A DNA stretch of 64,000 nt, from contig NZ_SWDV01000018.1 of the NCBI RefSeq assembly GCF_005877905.1, positions 62,001 through 126,000 on the forward strand, written 5' to 3'. Numbering within the stretch: position 1 is the first letter of the stretch; every line of letters begins with the position of its first letter. This stretch comes from Pseudomonas nicosulfuronedens. GTDB lineage: Bacteria; Pseudomonadota; Gammaproteobacteria; Pseudomonadales; Pseudomonadaceae. Below, piece by piece: positions 48,788 through 57,882 of the stretch. The notes below the pieces were generated by a model. The model was given only the letters and a program-made list of their open reading frames with translations, ran no database searches and had not been told where the DNA came from. The position numbers and the translations under genes are program-made.

Positions 48788-49969
48788 ATGCAAGACGTAG
48801 TCATCGTTGCCGCCACCCGCACCGCCATCGGCGCCTTCCAGGGCAGCCTGGCGAATGTTCCCGCCCATGAACTGGGCAGCCTGGTCATCCGCTCGCTGCT
48901 CGAGCGCAGCGGCGTGAAGCCGGAGCAGATCGACGAAGTCATCCTCGGCCAGGTGCTCACCGCCAGTGCCGGGCAGAACCCCGCGCGCCAGGCCGCCATC
49001 GGCGCCGGCCTGCCGGTGGAAGTGCCGGCGATGACCCTCAACAAGCTCTGCGGCTCCGGCCTGAAGGCGCTGTTCCTCGGCGTCCAGGCGATCCGCTGTG
49101 GCGATGCCGACGCCATCATCGCCGGTGGCCAGGAGAGCATGAGCCTCGCGCCTTACGTGCTGCCCAAGGCGCGTACCGGCCTGCGCATGGGCCATGCCGA
49201 GCTGCAGGACACCCTGCTGCGCGACGGCCTGATCGATGCCTTCAACGACTACCACATGGGCATCACCGCCGAGAACCTGGCAGAAAAGTTCGGCATCAGC
49301 CGCGAAGCGCAGGACGCCTTCGCCGCGCAGTCCCAGCTCAAAGCCGCGTCGGCCATCGAAGCTGGCCGCTTCAAGGACGAGATTACCCCGGTGCTGATTC
49401 CCCAGCGCAAGGGTGAGCCGCTGTCCTTCGACACCGATGAGCAACCGCGCGCTGGCACTACCGCGGAGTCCCTGGGCAAGCTCAAGCCTGCCTTCAAGAA
49501 GGACGGCACCGTCACTGCCGGCAACGCCTCCACCCTCAACGATGGCGCAGCGGCGGTATTGCTGATGAGCGCCGAGCGCGCGAAGCGTCTGAACCTGCCG
49601 GTTCTGGCGCGCATCCAAGCCTATGCCAGCAGCGGCGTAGACCCTTCGATCATGGGTATCGCCCCGGTGACCGCGACCCGCAGCTGCCTGGAAAAGGCCG
49701 GCTGGAGTCTCGACGAAGTCGAGCTGATCGAGGCCAACGAAGCCTTTGCCGCTCAGGCCCTGTCGGTCGGCAAGGAGCTGGGCTGGAACGCCGAGAAGGT
49801 CAACGTCAACGGCGGCGCCGTCGCCCTTGGCCACCCGATCGGTGCTTCCGGCGCTCGCGTGTTGGTGACGCTGCTCCACGAAATGCTCCGCCGCGATGCG
49901 AAGAAGGGCCTGGCGACCCTGTGCATCGGCGGTGGCCAGGGTGTCGCCATGGCCCTCGTCCGGGACTGA
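48788..49969 (+). CDS. atoB: Acetyl-CoA acetyltransferase
   Basis: A 393-residue thiolase that splits acetoacetyl-CoA into two acetyl-CoA. Catalytic Cys88 lies in [13 protein letters not shown], His349 in [13 protein letters not shown] and Cys379 in [20 protein letters not shown] precedes the ATG. The context next to the CoA-transferase fits degradation of acetoacetate. Confidence 0.93.
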   Translation: MQDVVIVAATRTAIGAFQGSLANVPAHELGSLVIRSLLERSGVKPEQIDEVILGQVLTASAGQNPARQAAIGAGLPVEVPAMTLNKLCGSGLKALFLGVQAIRCGDADAIIAGGQESMSLAPYVLPKARTGLRMGHAELQDTLLRDGLIDAFNDYHMGITAENLAEKFGISREAQDAFAAQSQLKAASAIEAGRFKDEITPVLIPQRKGEPLSFDTDEQPRAGTTAESLGKLKPAFKKDGTVTAGNASTLNDGAAAVLLMSAERAKRLNLPVLARIQAYASSGVDPSIMGIAPVTATRSCLEKAGWSLDEVELIEANEAFAAQALSVGKELGWNAEKVNVNGGAVALGHPIGASGARVLVTLLHEMLRRDAKKGLATLCIGGGQGVAMALVRD

Positions 49970-50114
49970 GGCGCGCGACTAACGACCTATTGGCGAGCGC
50001 CGGGCGGCTTGTAGCAATGCTGCTCCGGCAGGTGGGATGGGAGGTGGGCACACCGACAGACGACATCCCGCCGCGGTTTTCGGCGTCCCCCGGTGCCGGC
50101 AAACCCTTGCGTCA

Positions 50115-50146
50115 CCGCTCGGCCCCACGCAGGCCGGGCGGTTTTT
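50115..50146 (+). terminator. Rho-independent terminator between atoB and atoE
   Basis: CCGCTCGGCC (50115-50124) pairs with GGCCGGGCGG (50132-50141), with one G-T pair, followed by five T. It implies that atoE has its own promoter or is only partly read from atoB. Confidence 0.75.
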
Positions 50147-50223
50147 CTGTTTCTGAATACCGCACCATTGCCACAACGAGCTCATCCGAATTGAGCCATG
50201 ACAAGAACAATGAGGTAGACCTT

Positions 50224-51663
50224 ATGAATTCCCACGTGCACACCCCCGGTACTGCTGTGCAGGACAGCCGTTCCGCGCGCTTCGCCATGGCCTGTTCCAA
50301 CTGGGCCGAACGCTGGTTCCCCGACTCCTGGGTCTTCGCCGCACTCGCGGTGCTGATCGTCACGGTCGCCGCGCTGGCCATCGGCGCGCCGGCCACCGAA
50401 ACCGCCAAGGCCTTCGGTGACGGCTTCTGGAGCCTGATTCCCTTCACCATGCAGATGGCCTTCGTGGTCATTGGCGGCTACGTGGTTGCCAGCTCCGGCC
50501 CGGCTTCCCGACTCATCGACCTGTTCGCCCGCGTGCCGAAGAATGGCCGTTCGGCAGTTGCCTGGGTCGCGGTCATTTCCATGGTCGCCTCGCTGCTCAA
50601 CTGGGGCCTGTCCCTGGTGTTCGGCGGCCTGCTGGTACGCGCCCTGGCGCGCCGCGAAGACCTGAAGATGGACTACCGCGCCGCCGGAGCCGCCGCTTAC
50701 CTGGGCCTGGGCGCCGTGTGGGCGCTGGGCCTGTCGTCGTCGGCCGCGCAGTTGCAGGCCAACCCCGCCAGCCTGCCGCCGTCGATCCTGGCGATCACCG
50801 GCGTCATCCCGTTCACCGAGACCATTTTCCTCTGGCAGTCCGGTGTGATGCTGCTGGCCCTGGTGCTGGTGTCGCTGGTCATCGCCTACATGACCGCGCC
50901 CGGCGCGACCAGTGCCCGTGACGCCAAGGCTTGCGGCGTGGACGTCAGCTTCACTCCGCCCAGCGCACCGAGGGCGACCCGCCCCGGCGAATGGCTGGAA
51001 CACAGCCCGCTGCTTATCCTGATGCTGGTGGCGCTGGCCGCTGGCTGGCTGTTCCACGAGTTCAGCACCAAGCCGGCGATCACCGCGATCTCCGGGCTGA
51101 ACACCTACAACCTGCTGTTCATCATGGTGGGCGCGCTGCTGCACTGGCGTCCGCGCAACTTCCTCGATGCCGTGGCCCGTGCCGTGCCGACCACCACCGG
51201 GGTACTGATCCAGTTCCCGCTGTACGGCTCCATCGCAGCGATCCTGACCACCGTGAAGGGCGGTGACGGTTCCACCATCGCTCACCACATCTCCACTTTC
51301 TTCGTGCAGATCGCCTCCCACGATACCTATGCGCTGCTGATGGGCGTGTACTCGGCGGTGCTGGGCTTCTTCATTCCTTCCGGTGGCGGCAAGTGGATCA
51401 TCGAGGCGCCCTACGTGATGCAGGTGGCCAACGAGCTGCAATACCACCTGGGTTGGGCGGTGCAGATTTACAACGCCGCCGAGGCGCTGCCGAACCTGAT
51501 CAACCCGTTCTACATGCTGCCGCTGCTGGGTGTGCTGGGCCTGAAGGCGCGCGACCTGATCGGCTTCAGCTTCGTCCAGCTGCTCGTCCACGTACCCCTG
51601 GTGCTGTTCCTGCTCTGGGCGCTGGGCACCACCCTGCAGTACCTGCCGCCAGTCCAGCCGTAA
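50224..51663 (+). CDS. atoE: Short-chain fatty acid transporter AtoE
   Basis: A 479-residue membrane protein of the short-chain fatty acid transporter family. Many hydrophobic segments are seen, with RWFPDSWVFAALAVLIVTVA, VISMVASLLNWGLSLVFGGL and FFIPSGGGKWIIEAPYVM as family blocks. It probably imports acetoacetate or butyrate for the preceding enzymes. ATG 50224 has GAGG 9 bases upstream; the longer open frame before it is not used. A clear terminator follows. Confidence 0.92.
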   Translation: MNSHVHTPGTAVQDSRSARFAMACSNWAERWFPDSWVFAALAVLIVTVAALAIGAPATETAKAFGDGFWSLIPFTMQMAFVVIGGYVVASSGPASRLIDLFARVPKNGRSAVAWVAVISMVASLLNWGLSLVFGGLLVRALARREDLKMDYRAAGAAAYLGLGAVWALGLSSSAAQLQANPASLPPSILAITGVIPFTETIFLWQSGVMLLALVLVSLVIAYMTAPGATSARDAKACGVDVSFTPPSAPRATRPGEWLEHSPLLILMLVALAAGWLFHEFSTKPAITAISGLNTYNLLFIMVGALLHWRPRNFLDAVARAVPTTTGVLIQFPLYGSIAAILTTVKGGDGSTIAHHISTFFVQIASHDTYALLMGVYSAVLGFFIPSGGGKWIIEAPYVMQVANELQYHLGWAVQIYNAAEALPNLINPFYMLPLLGVLGLKARDLIGFSFVQLLVHVPLVLFLLWALGTTLQYLPPVQP

Positions 51664-51689
51664 CCACGCATTCGGCACCGATGGCAGCG

Positions 51690-51721
51690 AGCCCGGATAT
51701 CGCAGGATATCCGGGCTTTTT
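51690..51721 (+). terminator. Rho-independent terminator after atoE
   Basis: AGCCCGGATAT (51690-51700) pairs with ATATCCGGGCT (51707-51717), followed by a T-run. It lies 27 bp after atoE and just before the convergent LysR gene. Confidence 0.88.
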
Positions 51722-51726
51722 CAGGC

Positions 51727-52647
51727 TCAGCCCCGGCTGATCTCCACCGGCCCCAGCACCCGTGCATCCAGATGCTCGCCGCTGAGCTGGGCGGCATCCT
51801 GGTCAAAGACCTCGCGCAACCAGTCGCTGACTGCCTGGAAGCGTCCGATACGGCCGGCATCGCGATGGCTGAGCAGCCAGATTTCACGAGCGACCACCGG
51901 CCCGGAGAGCCGCACCAGCCCCTCGCGATCGCCGAGGATGCAGGGCAGCAGCGCCATGCCCAGGCCGCTCTGGCAGGCGTGGATCAGCGTCGTCACGCTG
52001 CTCGCGCGCAGGGCCAGGTTTGCCTTGGGAGCGAAGCCACGCACCCAGGCCATCTCCGGGGTATCGTCGAGCTCCTCGCCATAGCCGAGCCAGGCCTGCT
52101 GTGGCCAGAGTTCCACCGGCACGCGGGAGAAGGAGGTCGCGGCGTACACCGCAAAACCGATGTCGGCCACCTTGCGCATGACCAGTGCGGCGTCCTCCGC
52201 CGGGCGCGCCAGGCGCAGGGCGAAGTCGGCCTCGCGGCGGGTGAAGGACAGCGAACGGTTCGCCGGAATCAGTTGCAGCTGCAGGGCCGGGTACGTTCGC
52301 GCCAGGTGGGGCATGTGCTGCACCAGCCAGTGGCTGAAGAGGAAATCCACCGCCGTGATGCGCACGCTGCCGCTGATGGCGCTGGCTTCGTCGCGGGTCT
52401 CCAGCAACATGCTCTGCACATCGCCGAGAATGCGCTCGGCATGGCTGAGGAAGGCCTCGCCGGCATCGGTGGCCTTGTAGCCGGCGTTGTCGCGGATGAA
52501 CAGGCGCGTCTGCAGCGCGGTCTCAGCTGCCACCAGACGCCGGCTCATGGTCGAGGGATCGACGCCCAGCGCGCGGCCGGCGGCGCTCATGCTGCCGTGG
52601 CGGGCGAGGGCGAGCAGGATCGGGATATCGTTCCAGTCGAAGTTCAT
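51727..52647 (-). CDS. LysR-family regulator
   Basis: A 306-residue LysR protein. The N-terminal helix-turn-helix (WNDIPILLALARHGSMSAAG, then LGVDPSTMSRRLVAAETAL) is at residues 5-60, and the effector domain contains RREADFALRLARPAEDAALV. The next gene upstream is an isochorismatase-fold hydrolase 8 bp away on the same strand, so the two form one unit. The target is not known. Confidence 0.88.
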   Translation of the reverse strand: MNFDWNDIPILLALARHGSMSAAGRALGVDPSTMSRRLVAAETALQTRLFIRDNAGYKATDAGEAFLSHAERILGDVQSMLLETRDEASAISGSVRITAVDFLFSHWLVQHMPHLARTYPALQLQLIPANRSLSFTRREADFALRLARPAEDAALVMRKVADIGFAVYAATSFSRVPVELWPQQAWLGYGEELDDTPEMAWVRGFAPKANLALRASSVTTLIHACQSGLGMALLPCILGDREGLVRLSGPVVAREIWLLSHRDAGRIGRFQAVSDWLREVFDQDAAQLSGEHLDARVLGPVEISRG

Positions 52648-52655
52648 GGTGCCTC

Positions 52656-53183
52656 TCAGAAGCGCACGTCGGCAGCCGCGACAACCTTGGCGCGCGGACC
52701 GAAGCTGCTGATGCTGCCCAGCACGGCGTTGTGGTGCGCGCTGATCTGCGCGGCGCTGAGCACGACGTTATCGACGGTGGAGTGGGCATCGCCCACCAGT
52801 GTCACGCCGTAACCCTGGGCCAGGGCGCGGCGGGTGGTGGTGTCGACGCAATAATCGCTCTGCAGGCCGCAGATCACCAGGTGATCGATGCCGCGCGATT
52901 GCAGCAGGTCGGTAAGCTCGGTGCGCAGGAAGGAATCCGGGGTGGTCTTGCGCACCTTGAGGTCCGTGCTGTCGGTGAGCAGGCGCGGTTCCAGCTGCCA
53001 GCCGGCGCTGCCATACTGCAGGTCGTCGTCCTCGTGCTGCACCAGCACCACCGGCACGCCGGCCTCTCGCGCCGCGCGACTCATGCCGTTGATGCGCTGC
53101 AGCACGTTGTCGATGTCGAAACAGGCGTAGTCGCCGGTACACAGGTCGGACTGGACGTCGATGATCAGCAGGGCGGTGCTCAT
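52656..53183 (-). CDS. Cysteine hydrolase of the isochorismatase fold
   Basis: A 175-residue isochorismatase-like amidohydrolase. The catalytic triad is Asp9 (ALLIIDVQ), Lys79 (LKVRKTTPDSF) and Cys112 (CGLQSDYCVDTT). Members hydrolyse nicotinamide, ureidoacrylate, biuret and similar amides; the substrate here is unknown. GGAG lies about 10 bases before ATG 53183. It is followed by the LysR gene, and its promoter is divergent from pqqF. Confidence 0.87.
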   Translation of the reverse strand: MSTALLIIDVQSDLCTGDYACFDIDNVLQRINGMSRAAREAGVPVVLVQHEDDDLQYGSAGWQLEPRLLTDSTDLKVRKTTPDSFLRTELTDLLQSRGIDHLVICGLQSDYCVDTTTRRALAQGYGVTLVGDAHSTVDNVVLSAAQISAHHNAVLGSISSFGPRAKVVAAADVRF

Positions 53184-53348
53184 GACCAGCGTGCTCCTTT
53201 CAAGGGAAAACCGTGGGTGGAGTGGAGGCGGAAATGGTAGCGGGCATGCCGCCATAGGCCAATGCCGGGCTGCGCTTGCTGCCAAAGCCGTATTTCCCTT
53301 TGCCGCGCCTTCGGCGATGGTGACAGCCTTGAACCGGACCGGATGCCG

Positions 53349-55640
53349 ATGAACAGCCTTCCCGCCAAGTCCCTGACCTTCGCCAACGGCCTGCGCGCCA
53401 CCGTCATCCACGCCCCCGGTGCCAGCCGCGCCGCCGCGCTATTGCGGATCGCCCGTGGCAGCCACGATGAGCCGGAAGCCTTCCCCGGCCTTGCCCACTT
53501 CATCGAGCACCTGCTGTTCCTTTGCGGCGAGCGCTTCGTCGAAGGTGAACGCCTCATGCCCTGGGTGCAGGCACGAGGCGGACGGGTGAATGCCAGCACC
53601 CGCGCGCGACAGACCGATTACTTCTTCGAGGTGCCGGCCGACGCCCTGAGTGACGGGCTGGCACGGTTGGTGGACATGCTGGCGCGGCCGGTGCTGGACG
53701 AGGCCGTACAGGTCGCCGAACGTGAAGTGCTGGAGGCCGAGTTCCTCGCCCGCGGCCGCGACCCTGACACCCTGATCGATGCCGCCCTGGCGCTGGCGGT
53801 GGCGCCGGGGCACCCGCTGGGGCGCTTCGTGGCCGGCCGCCGCGACAGCCTCAAGGTGGAAAGCGCCGAGTTCCAGAAGGCGCTGCGTGACTTCATCCGC
53901 TCCTGCCAGGTTGGCGGGGCGCTGGAGATCTGGCTGCAGGGGCCGCAGTCGCTGGAAGAACTGGCGGCATTGGCCGAGCGCGAAGCCGCGGTGTTCTCGT
54001 CTGGCGCGTTGGCCGACTCCGCCAGCGACGAGTCCCTCCTGCCGTTGGCCGGTCACGAACTGAAGCTGCGCCTGACCGGCGCGCCGCGACTGGTCCTGGC
54101 CTTCGCACTGGAGGGTGTGGTGGGCGAGGGGCGCGCGTTGCTGGAGCAGTTACAGGGCTGGTTGGCCGACGAGGCGCCCGGATCGTTGCTGGCCTGCCTG
54201 GGACAGAACGGACTGGCCGACACTGCTCGTGTGCGCCTGAGTCGCTTCGCCAACGGCCAGGCCATGCTGCGTTTCGATTTCGAACTGGCCGAAGCCTCCA
54301 CCGCCGATCTGGTGGAGTCGGCCTTCCGCTCCTGGCTGGAGGCGCTGCGCAAGTTGCCGGCGGATGTTCTCGCCGCCGCACCTGTCGATAAGCCAACCGG
54401 CGTTCTGGAGCAGCTGCAGCGCCGCGCGGGAAGTGCTACTCCAGTGGTATGGCTCGACCAACTGGTGACGTCGCGGCTGATCCGCCTGCTTGCCTGTGAG
54501 TCGGTCATCGGCGAGTCGCTGACCTCGGCCGGTTTCGCCCTCGATGTCACGCGTAGCCCGCAGCGCAGTATCGAGCCGCTGCGTGGCGAGCCGTGGACCT
54601 TCACACCGACGCAAGCAGTCACGCAAGCAGAGCCCGCGGCCCTTTACCTGCGCTGGCGTTTTGCGCAGGCACCGGGCCGGATCGCATTCCTTTGCGCCCG
54701 CCAGGCGCTGCGCCCCTTGGCTGGCGCGGCGCGTCACGAGGGCGCTAGCCTGCGCCTGGAGGCCATGGAAAGTGACTGGACGCTGATGCTGTCGGGGGCG
54801 AAGAACCACCTTGCCGAGCTGGCCGAGGGTGCGATTCAGGCTCTTCAGCATCCCGCTGCCGCGGTGCTGGGGCAGGGGGAGCGTCTGTTCGCTGCCGAAC
54901 GCCGCCGCCGCGAAGGGGAAATGCCGATCCGCCAGTTGCTCGATCTGCTGCCCCAGGTGCTGGCCGGAGACGGTGACGCTTCACCGGACTGGTCCGCCGC
55001 CCATTGGGACGACCTGGTCATGGGCCTCGAGCTGCCGGACACCCTGGCCGGCTACACGACCACCAGCGCGTTGCCGCCGCGAGATGGCCCAGCCGGCCGG
55101 CATCGCCAGGTGCTGGAGCTGCCGGGCGAGGCGGCGCTGTTGCTGTTCTGCCCGCTGGGGTCCCGCTCGGCGGCGGACGAAGCCGCCTGGCGCTTGCTGG
55201 CCCGCGTGCTGGAACCGGCCTTCTTCCACTGGCTGCGCGGCGAGCGGCAGCTGGCCTATGCGCTGTACTGCGGTTTCCGTCAGGTGGGTATGCGCCGCGG
55301 CATCCTCTTCGCCGTGCAGTCGCCCTTGCTGTCGGCCGTAGAGCTGCTGGCCGAGGTCGACAGCTTCCTCTATCGCCAGGGTGAAGCCCTGCTGCGCATC
55401 GACCCGCAACGTGTCGACAGCCTGCGTGCTCCGCTGGCCACCGAACTGGCACGTGCGCCGAGCGATTTCGCCGAGCGCCTGCAGCAGGCCTGGAGCGACC
55501 AGGTGGTCGGTGTCGGGCCGTTGCACCGCGAGGCCATGGTCCAGGCGCTCGGCAATCTCTGCGCCACCGAGCTGCGCGCCGCACATTCGGCGCTGAGCTC
55601 CGCCCAGGGCGGTCACTGGCTGCTGCTCAGCCGCTCCTGA
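53349..55640 (+). CDS. pqqF: Zinc peptidase PqqF of PQQ biosynthesis
   Basis: A 763-residue M16-family metallopeptidase that helps trim the PqqA precursor or its products. The inverted zinc motif is His50-Phe-Ile-Glu53-His54, and a third ligand Glu131 sits exactly 76 residues after His54, as in the M16 pattern. A second, inactive-type M16 domain follows (about 430-760). The gene stands alone; pqqABCDE are not in this window. ATG 53349 is used; ATG 53343 is also possible. Confidence 0.9.
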   Translation: MNSLPAKSLTFANGLRATVIHAPGASRAAALLRIARGSHDEPEAFPGLAHFIEHLLFLCGERFVEGERLMPWVQARGGRVNASTRARQTDYFFEVPADALSDGLARLVDMLARPVLDEAVQVAEREVLEAEFLARGRDPDTLIDAALALAVAPGHPLGRFVAGRRDSLKVESAEFQKALRDFIRSCQVGGALEIWLQGPQSLEELAALAEREAAVFSSGALADSASDESLLPLAGHELKLRLTGAPRLVLAFALEGVVGEGRALLEQLQGWLADEAPGSLLACLGQNGLADTARVRLSRFANGQAMLRFDFELAEASTADLVESAFRSWLEALRKLPADVLAAAPVDKPTGVLEQLQRRAGSATPVVWLDQLVTSRLIRLLACESVIGESLTSAGFALDVTRSPQRSIEPLRGEPWTFTPTQAVTQAEPAALYLRWRFAQAPGRIAFLCARQALRPLAGAARHEGASLRLEAMESDWTLMLSGAKNHLAELAEGAIQALQHPAAAVLGQGERLFAAERRRREGEMPIRQLLDLLPQVLAGDGDASPDWSAAHWDDLVMGLELPDTLAGYTTTSALPPRDGPAGRHRQVLELPGEAALLLFCPLGSRSAADEAAWRLLARVLEPAFFHWLRGERQLAYALYCGFRQVGMRRGILFAVQSPLLSAVELLAEVDSFLYRQGEALLRIDPQRVDSLRAPLATELARAPSDFAERLQQAWSDQVVGVGPLHREAMVQALGNLCATELRAAHSALSSAQGGHWLLLSRS

Positions 55641-55930
55641 CTCTCCTCCTTCCGGCTGAGGGTACTGTCCGCAAGGCGGTGCCCAGGGCGACTTTTGCCT
55701 TACGCCTGGCGGCTTGGCCCAAGGTAGCTGGCCGGCGGTCGCGAGTACCCGCGACCATCGCCGCGCACCCCAGGTAGCGGTAGTCGCAGAGCCTTGCGCC
55801 GTGCTCCCGCAAGACGCTCTCAAGACCTGTGCATCCAGCGCCAAAGCAGCGTATGGCGTGGCTTGCGGCGTTTCGATAATCGCCTCCGACACGACTGACT
55901 CGCAGTCGATCCATCCACCCGGAGAGCGCC

Positions 55931-57133
55931 ATGAACAAGAACAAGATCGCCGTCCGCCGCCAGCTGCTGCCGCTGGCACTGGCCACCCTGGCCCTGTCTT
56001 CAGTGTCGAGCGGGGCTCGCGCCGACATCATGCTGTACGACAAGGACGACACCACCTTTTCCACCGACGGCTACTTCAACGCCTTCTATGTGAACAGCGA
56101 CGTCGACCGTAACGGCGACACCTACGACCGCCGCCAGTCGCGGGTGAAAATGGGCTTCCTGCCCAACTACATCGGCTTCAACTTCGGCAAGAAGATCGAC
56201 GACCTGACCCTCACCGGACGCTCCTCGTTCTGGGTGACCATCAACGACAGCGAGCAGGACGGCACCGACACCGCCATCGACGTCCGCCAGTTCTACGGCA
56301 ACGTCGCTGGCGACTGGGGCGAGGTGCTGATCGGCAAGGACTTCGGGCTGTTCTCGCGTTCGAACATCTTCCTCGACGAACTGCTCGCCGGCTTCGGCAA
56401 CGCCAGCGATACCCTCGGCCTGGTGGACGGCAAGGGCGTGTCCTTCGGCAACATCGGCACCGGCTACCCGTACCCGTTCCCGACCTCGCAGATCACCTAC
56501 CGCAACAACAACCTGGTGGACGGCCTGCGCGTCGCCGTCGGCATCATGGATCCGATCGACACCAACCAGATCGACAAGGACGCCAGCGACGGCCTCGACG
56601 ACAAGGCCTACCAGGACAACCCCCGCTACGAGAGCGAGATCAGCTACCAGTTCGACCTCGGCGGCGCGCAGATCTACAGCTGGGTCAACGGCGCCTACCA
56701 GACCTCGAAGAACACCAACGACGAAGTCGACAGCGTGACCTCCAAGGGCCTCGGGTACGGCATCCAGGCGAAGATGGGCGGCTTCTCGCTGACCGGTTCC
56801 GGCTTCACCGCCAAGGGCATCAACCCGTTCTTCACCAACAACGCCGGCGAAGCCGCGCTGCGTGAAGTAGACAGCCGTGGCGTACTGCTGCAGGGCTCTT
56901 ACAGCTGGGGCAAGAACCGCGTGGCGCTGTCCACTGGCGAGACCCGCGACGACGGCAACGGCCTGGGCAGCGCGGCGGACTATTCCACCCAGGGCATCGC
57001 CTATTTCCGCACCATCAACGACAACCTGAAGCTGGTGGCCGAGTACAACGTCTACGAGATCGACGGCCGCAAAGGCTCCACGGTCAGCGAGGACACCGAC
57101 ACCTTCGCGGTAGGTGCCGTCCTCAACTGGTAA
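55931..57133 (+). CDS. Gram-negative porin-type outer-membrane protein
   Basis: A 400-residue porin with a signal peptide (LLPLALATLALSSVSSGARA, cleavage near residue 31). The mature start DIMLYDKDDTTFSTDGYFNA, the internal KDFGLFSRSNIFLDE, and the C-terminal FAVGAVLNW ending in an aromatic residue are typical of porin-4-type barrels. Cargo is unknown. GGAGAGCGCC lies before the ATG. The 290-bp gap before it contains no gene I can support. The gene interrupts the pqqF-membrane-protein-nosP order known from P. aeruginosa. Confidence 0.85.
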   Translation: MNKNKIAVRRQLLPLALATLALSSVSSGARADIMLYDKDDTTFSTDGYFNAFYVNSDVDRNGDTYDRRQSRVKMGFLPNYIGFNFGKKIDDLTLTGRSSFWVTINDSEQDGTDTAIDVRQFYGNVAGDWGEVLIGKDFGLFSRSNIFLDELLAGFGNASDTLGLVDGKGVSFGNIGTGYPYPFPTSQITYRNNNLVDGLRVAVGIMDPIDTNQIDKDASDGLDDKAYQDNPRYESEISYQFDLGGAQIYSWVNGAYQTSKNTNDEVDSVTSKGLGYGIQAKMGGFSLTGSGFTAKGINPFFTNNAGEAALREVDSRGVLLQGSYSWGKNRVALSTGETRDDGNGLGSAADYSTQGIAYFRTINDNLKLVAEYNVYEIDGRKGSTVSEDTDTFAVGAVLNW

Positions 57134-57159
57134 GTCCCCAACTCCTTTGGCTCCATTTC

Positions 57160-57193
57160 GGCGGGTCGGCACTGCGTGTCGCCCGCCTTTTTC
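57160..57193 (+). terminator. Rho-independent terminator of the porin gene
   Basis: GGCGGG (57160-57165) pairs with CCCGCC (57182-57187), with extra pairs inside, followed by six T (57187-57193). It lies 27 bp after the porin stop. Confidence 0.8.
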
Positions 57194-57215
57194 TTCATCT
57201 CATGGAAGGTTTGTC

Positions 57216-57608
57216 ATGATCGGATTGTGGAGCGCGCACGCGCAGAGTTACCTGCTGGTTCTGTCCCTCGCCACCACCCTGGTGTTCGCCTTGCCCATCT
57301 TCCTGGTGCCGCTGCTGTGGGCGCGGGTCATGCAGTGGACGCTGCCGGAGCACACCGATCTGGCGGTGTATTTCGGGCGCTGCCTGGGGGCGTTCATACT
57401 CATCGTCGAAGCACTCATGCTGTGCGCGGCGCTGACCGGCGAGGCGCTGGTGACCACTTTCGAAGTACTGGCGGCGGTGGCGGGGTTCATGGTGGTGGTG
57501 CACATCTACGGCGCGCTGCGGCGCATCCAGCCGTGGACGGAGACGCTGGAGACCGGGTTCTACGCAGGGATGCTGGTGCTGACGCTGCTGTTCTGGCCGG
57601 TTGTCTGA
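57216..57608 (+). CDS. Small membrane protein of unknown function
   Basis: A 130-residue protein with about four membrane segments (LLVLSLATTLVFALPIFLVP, FILIVEALMLCAALTG, VLAAVAGFMVVVHIYGAL, GFYAGMLVLTLLFWPVV). I recognise no catalytic motif. GGAAGG lies 7 bases before ATG 57216. In P. aeruginosa a hypothetical membrane gene occupies the same place between pqqF and nosP. Confidence 0.75.
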   Translation: MIGLWSAHAQSYLLVLSLATTLVFALPIFLVPLLWARVMQWTLPEHTDLAVYFGRCLGAFILIVEALMLCAALTGEALVTTFEVLAAVAGFMVVVHIYGALRRIQPWTETLETGFYAGMLVLTLLFWPVV

Positions 57609-57634
57609 TGCGGACCTGATGGCGTATCAGCGCC

Positions 57635-57774
57635 GTAGGAGCGGACCTTGTCCGCGAAACCCATCGCGGCGGAAGCTGCGCGGACAGGTTGATTCCGGTG
57701 TGTGGCCAGCCTGTTGGAGCGAGCTTGCTCGCGAACCCGCTTGCCGACGGATCGCGGAGAAGCTCCGCTCCTAC
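57635..57774. repeat. Three REP-like units of mixed subtype
   Basis: Units at 57635-57658 (plus, GCGGA subtype), 57713-57736 (plus, GCGAGC subtype, with GTTGGAG) and 57751-57774 (minus, CGGAGAAGCTCCG subtype) fill the gap before nosP. Confidence 0.8.
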
Positions 57775-57882
57775 AAGGTATCCCGCTACTTTCGGATAGA
57801 CCCGCCGCGACCCAAGTAGCATGGGGCGCGCCCTGGCTGCTTCGTAGAATGCCCACGTCGATATCCTGACTGGGCGTACGCC

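Noticed and set aside
49921-50223. An extended start for atoE
   Set aside because: The upstream part has no homology to the transporter family, crosses a terminator, and a good ribosome-binding site precedes the ATG at 50224.
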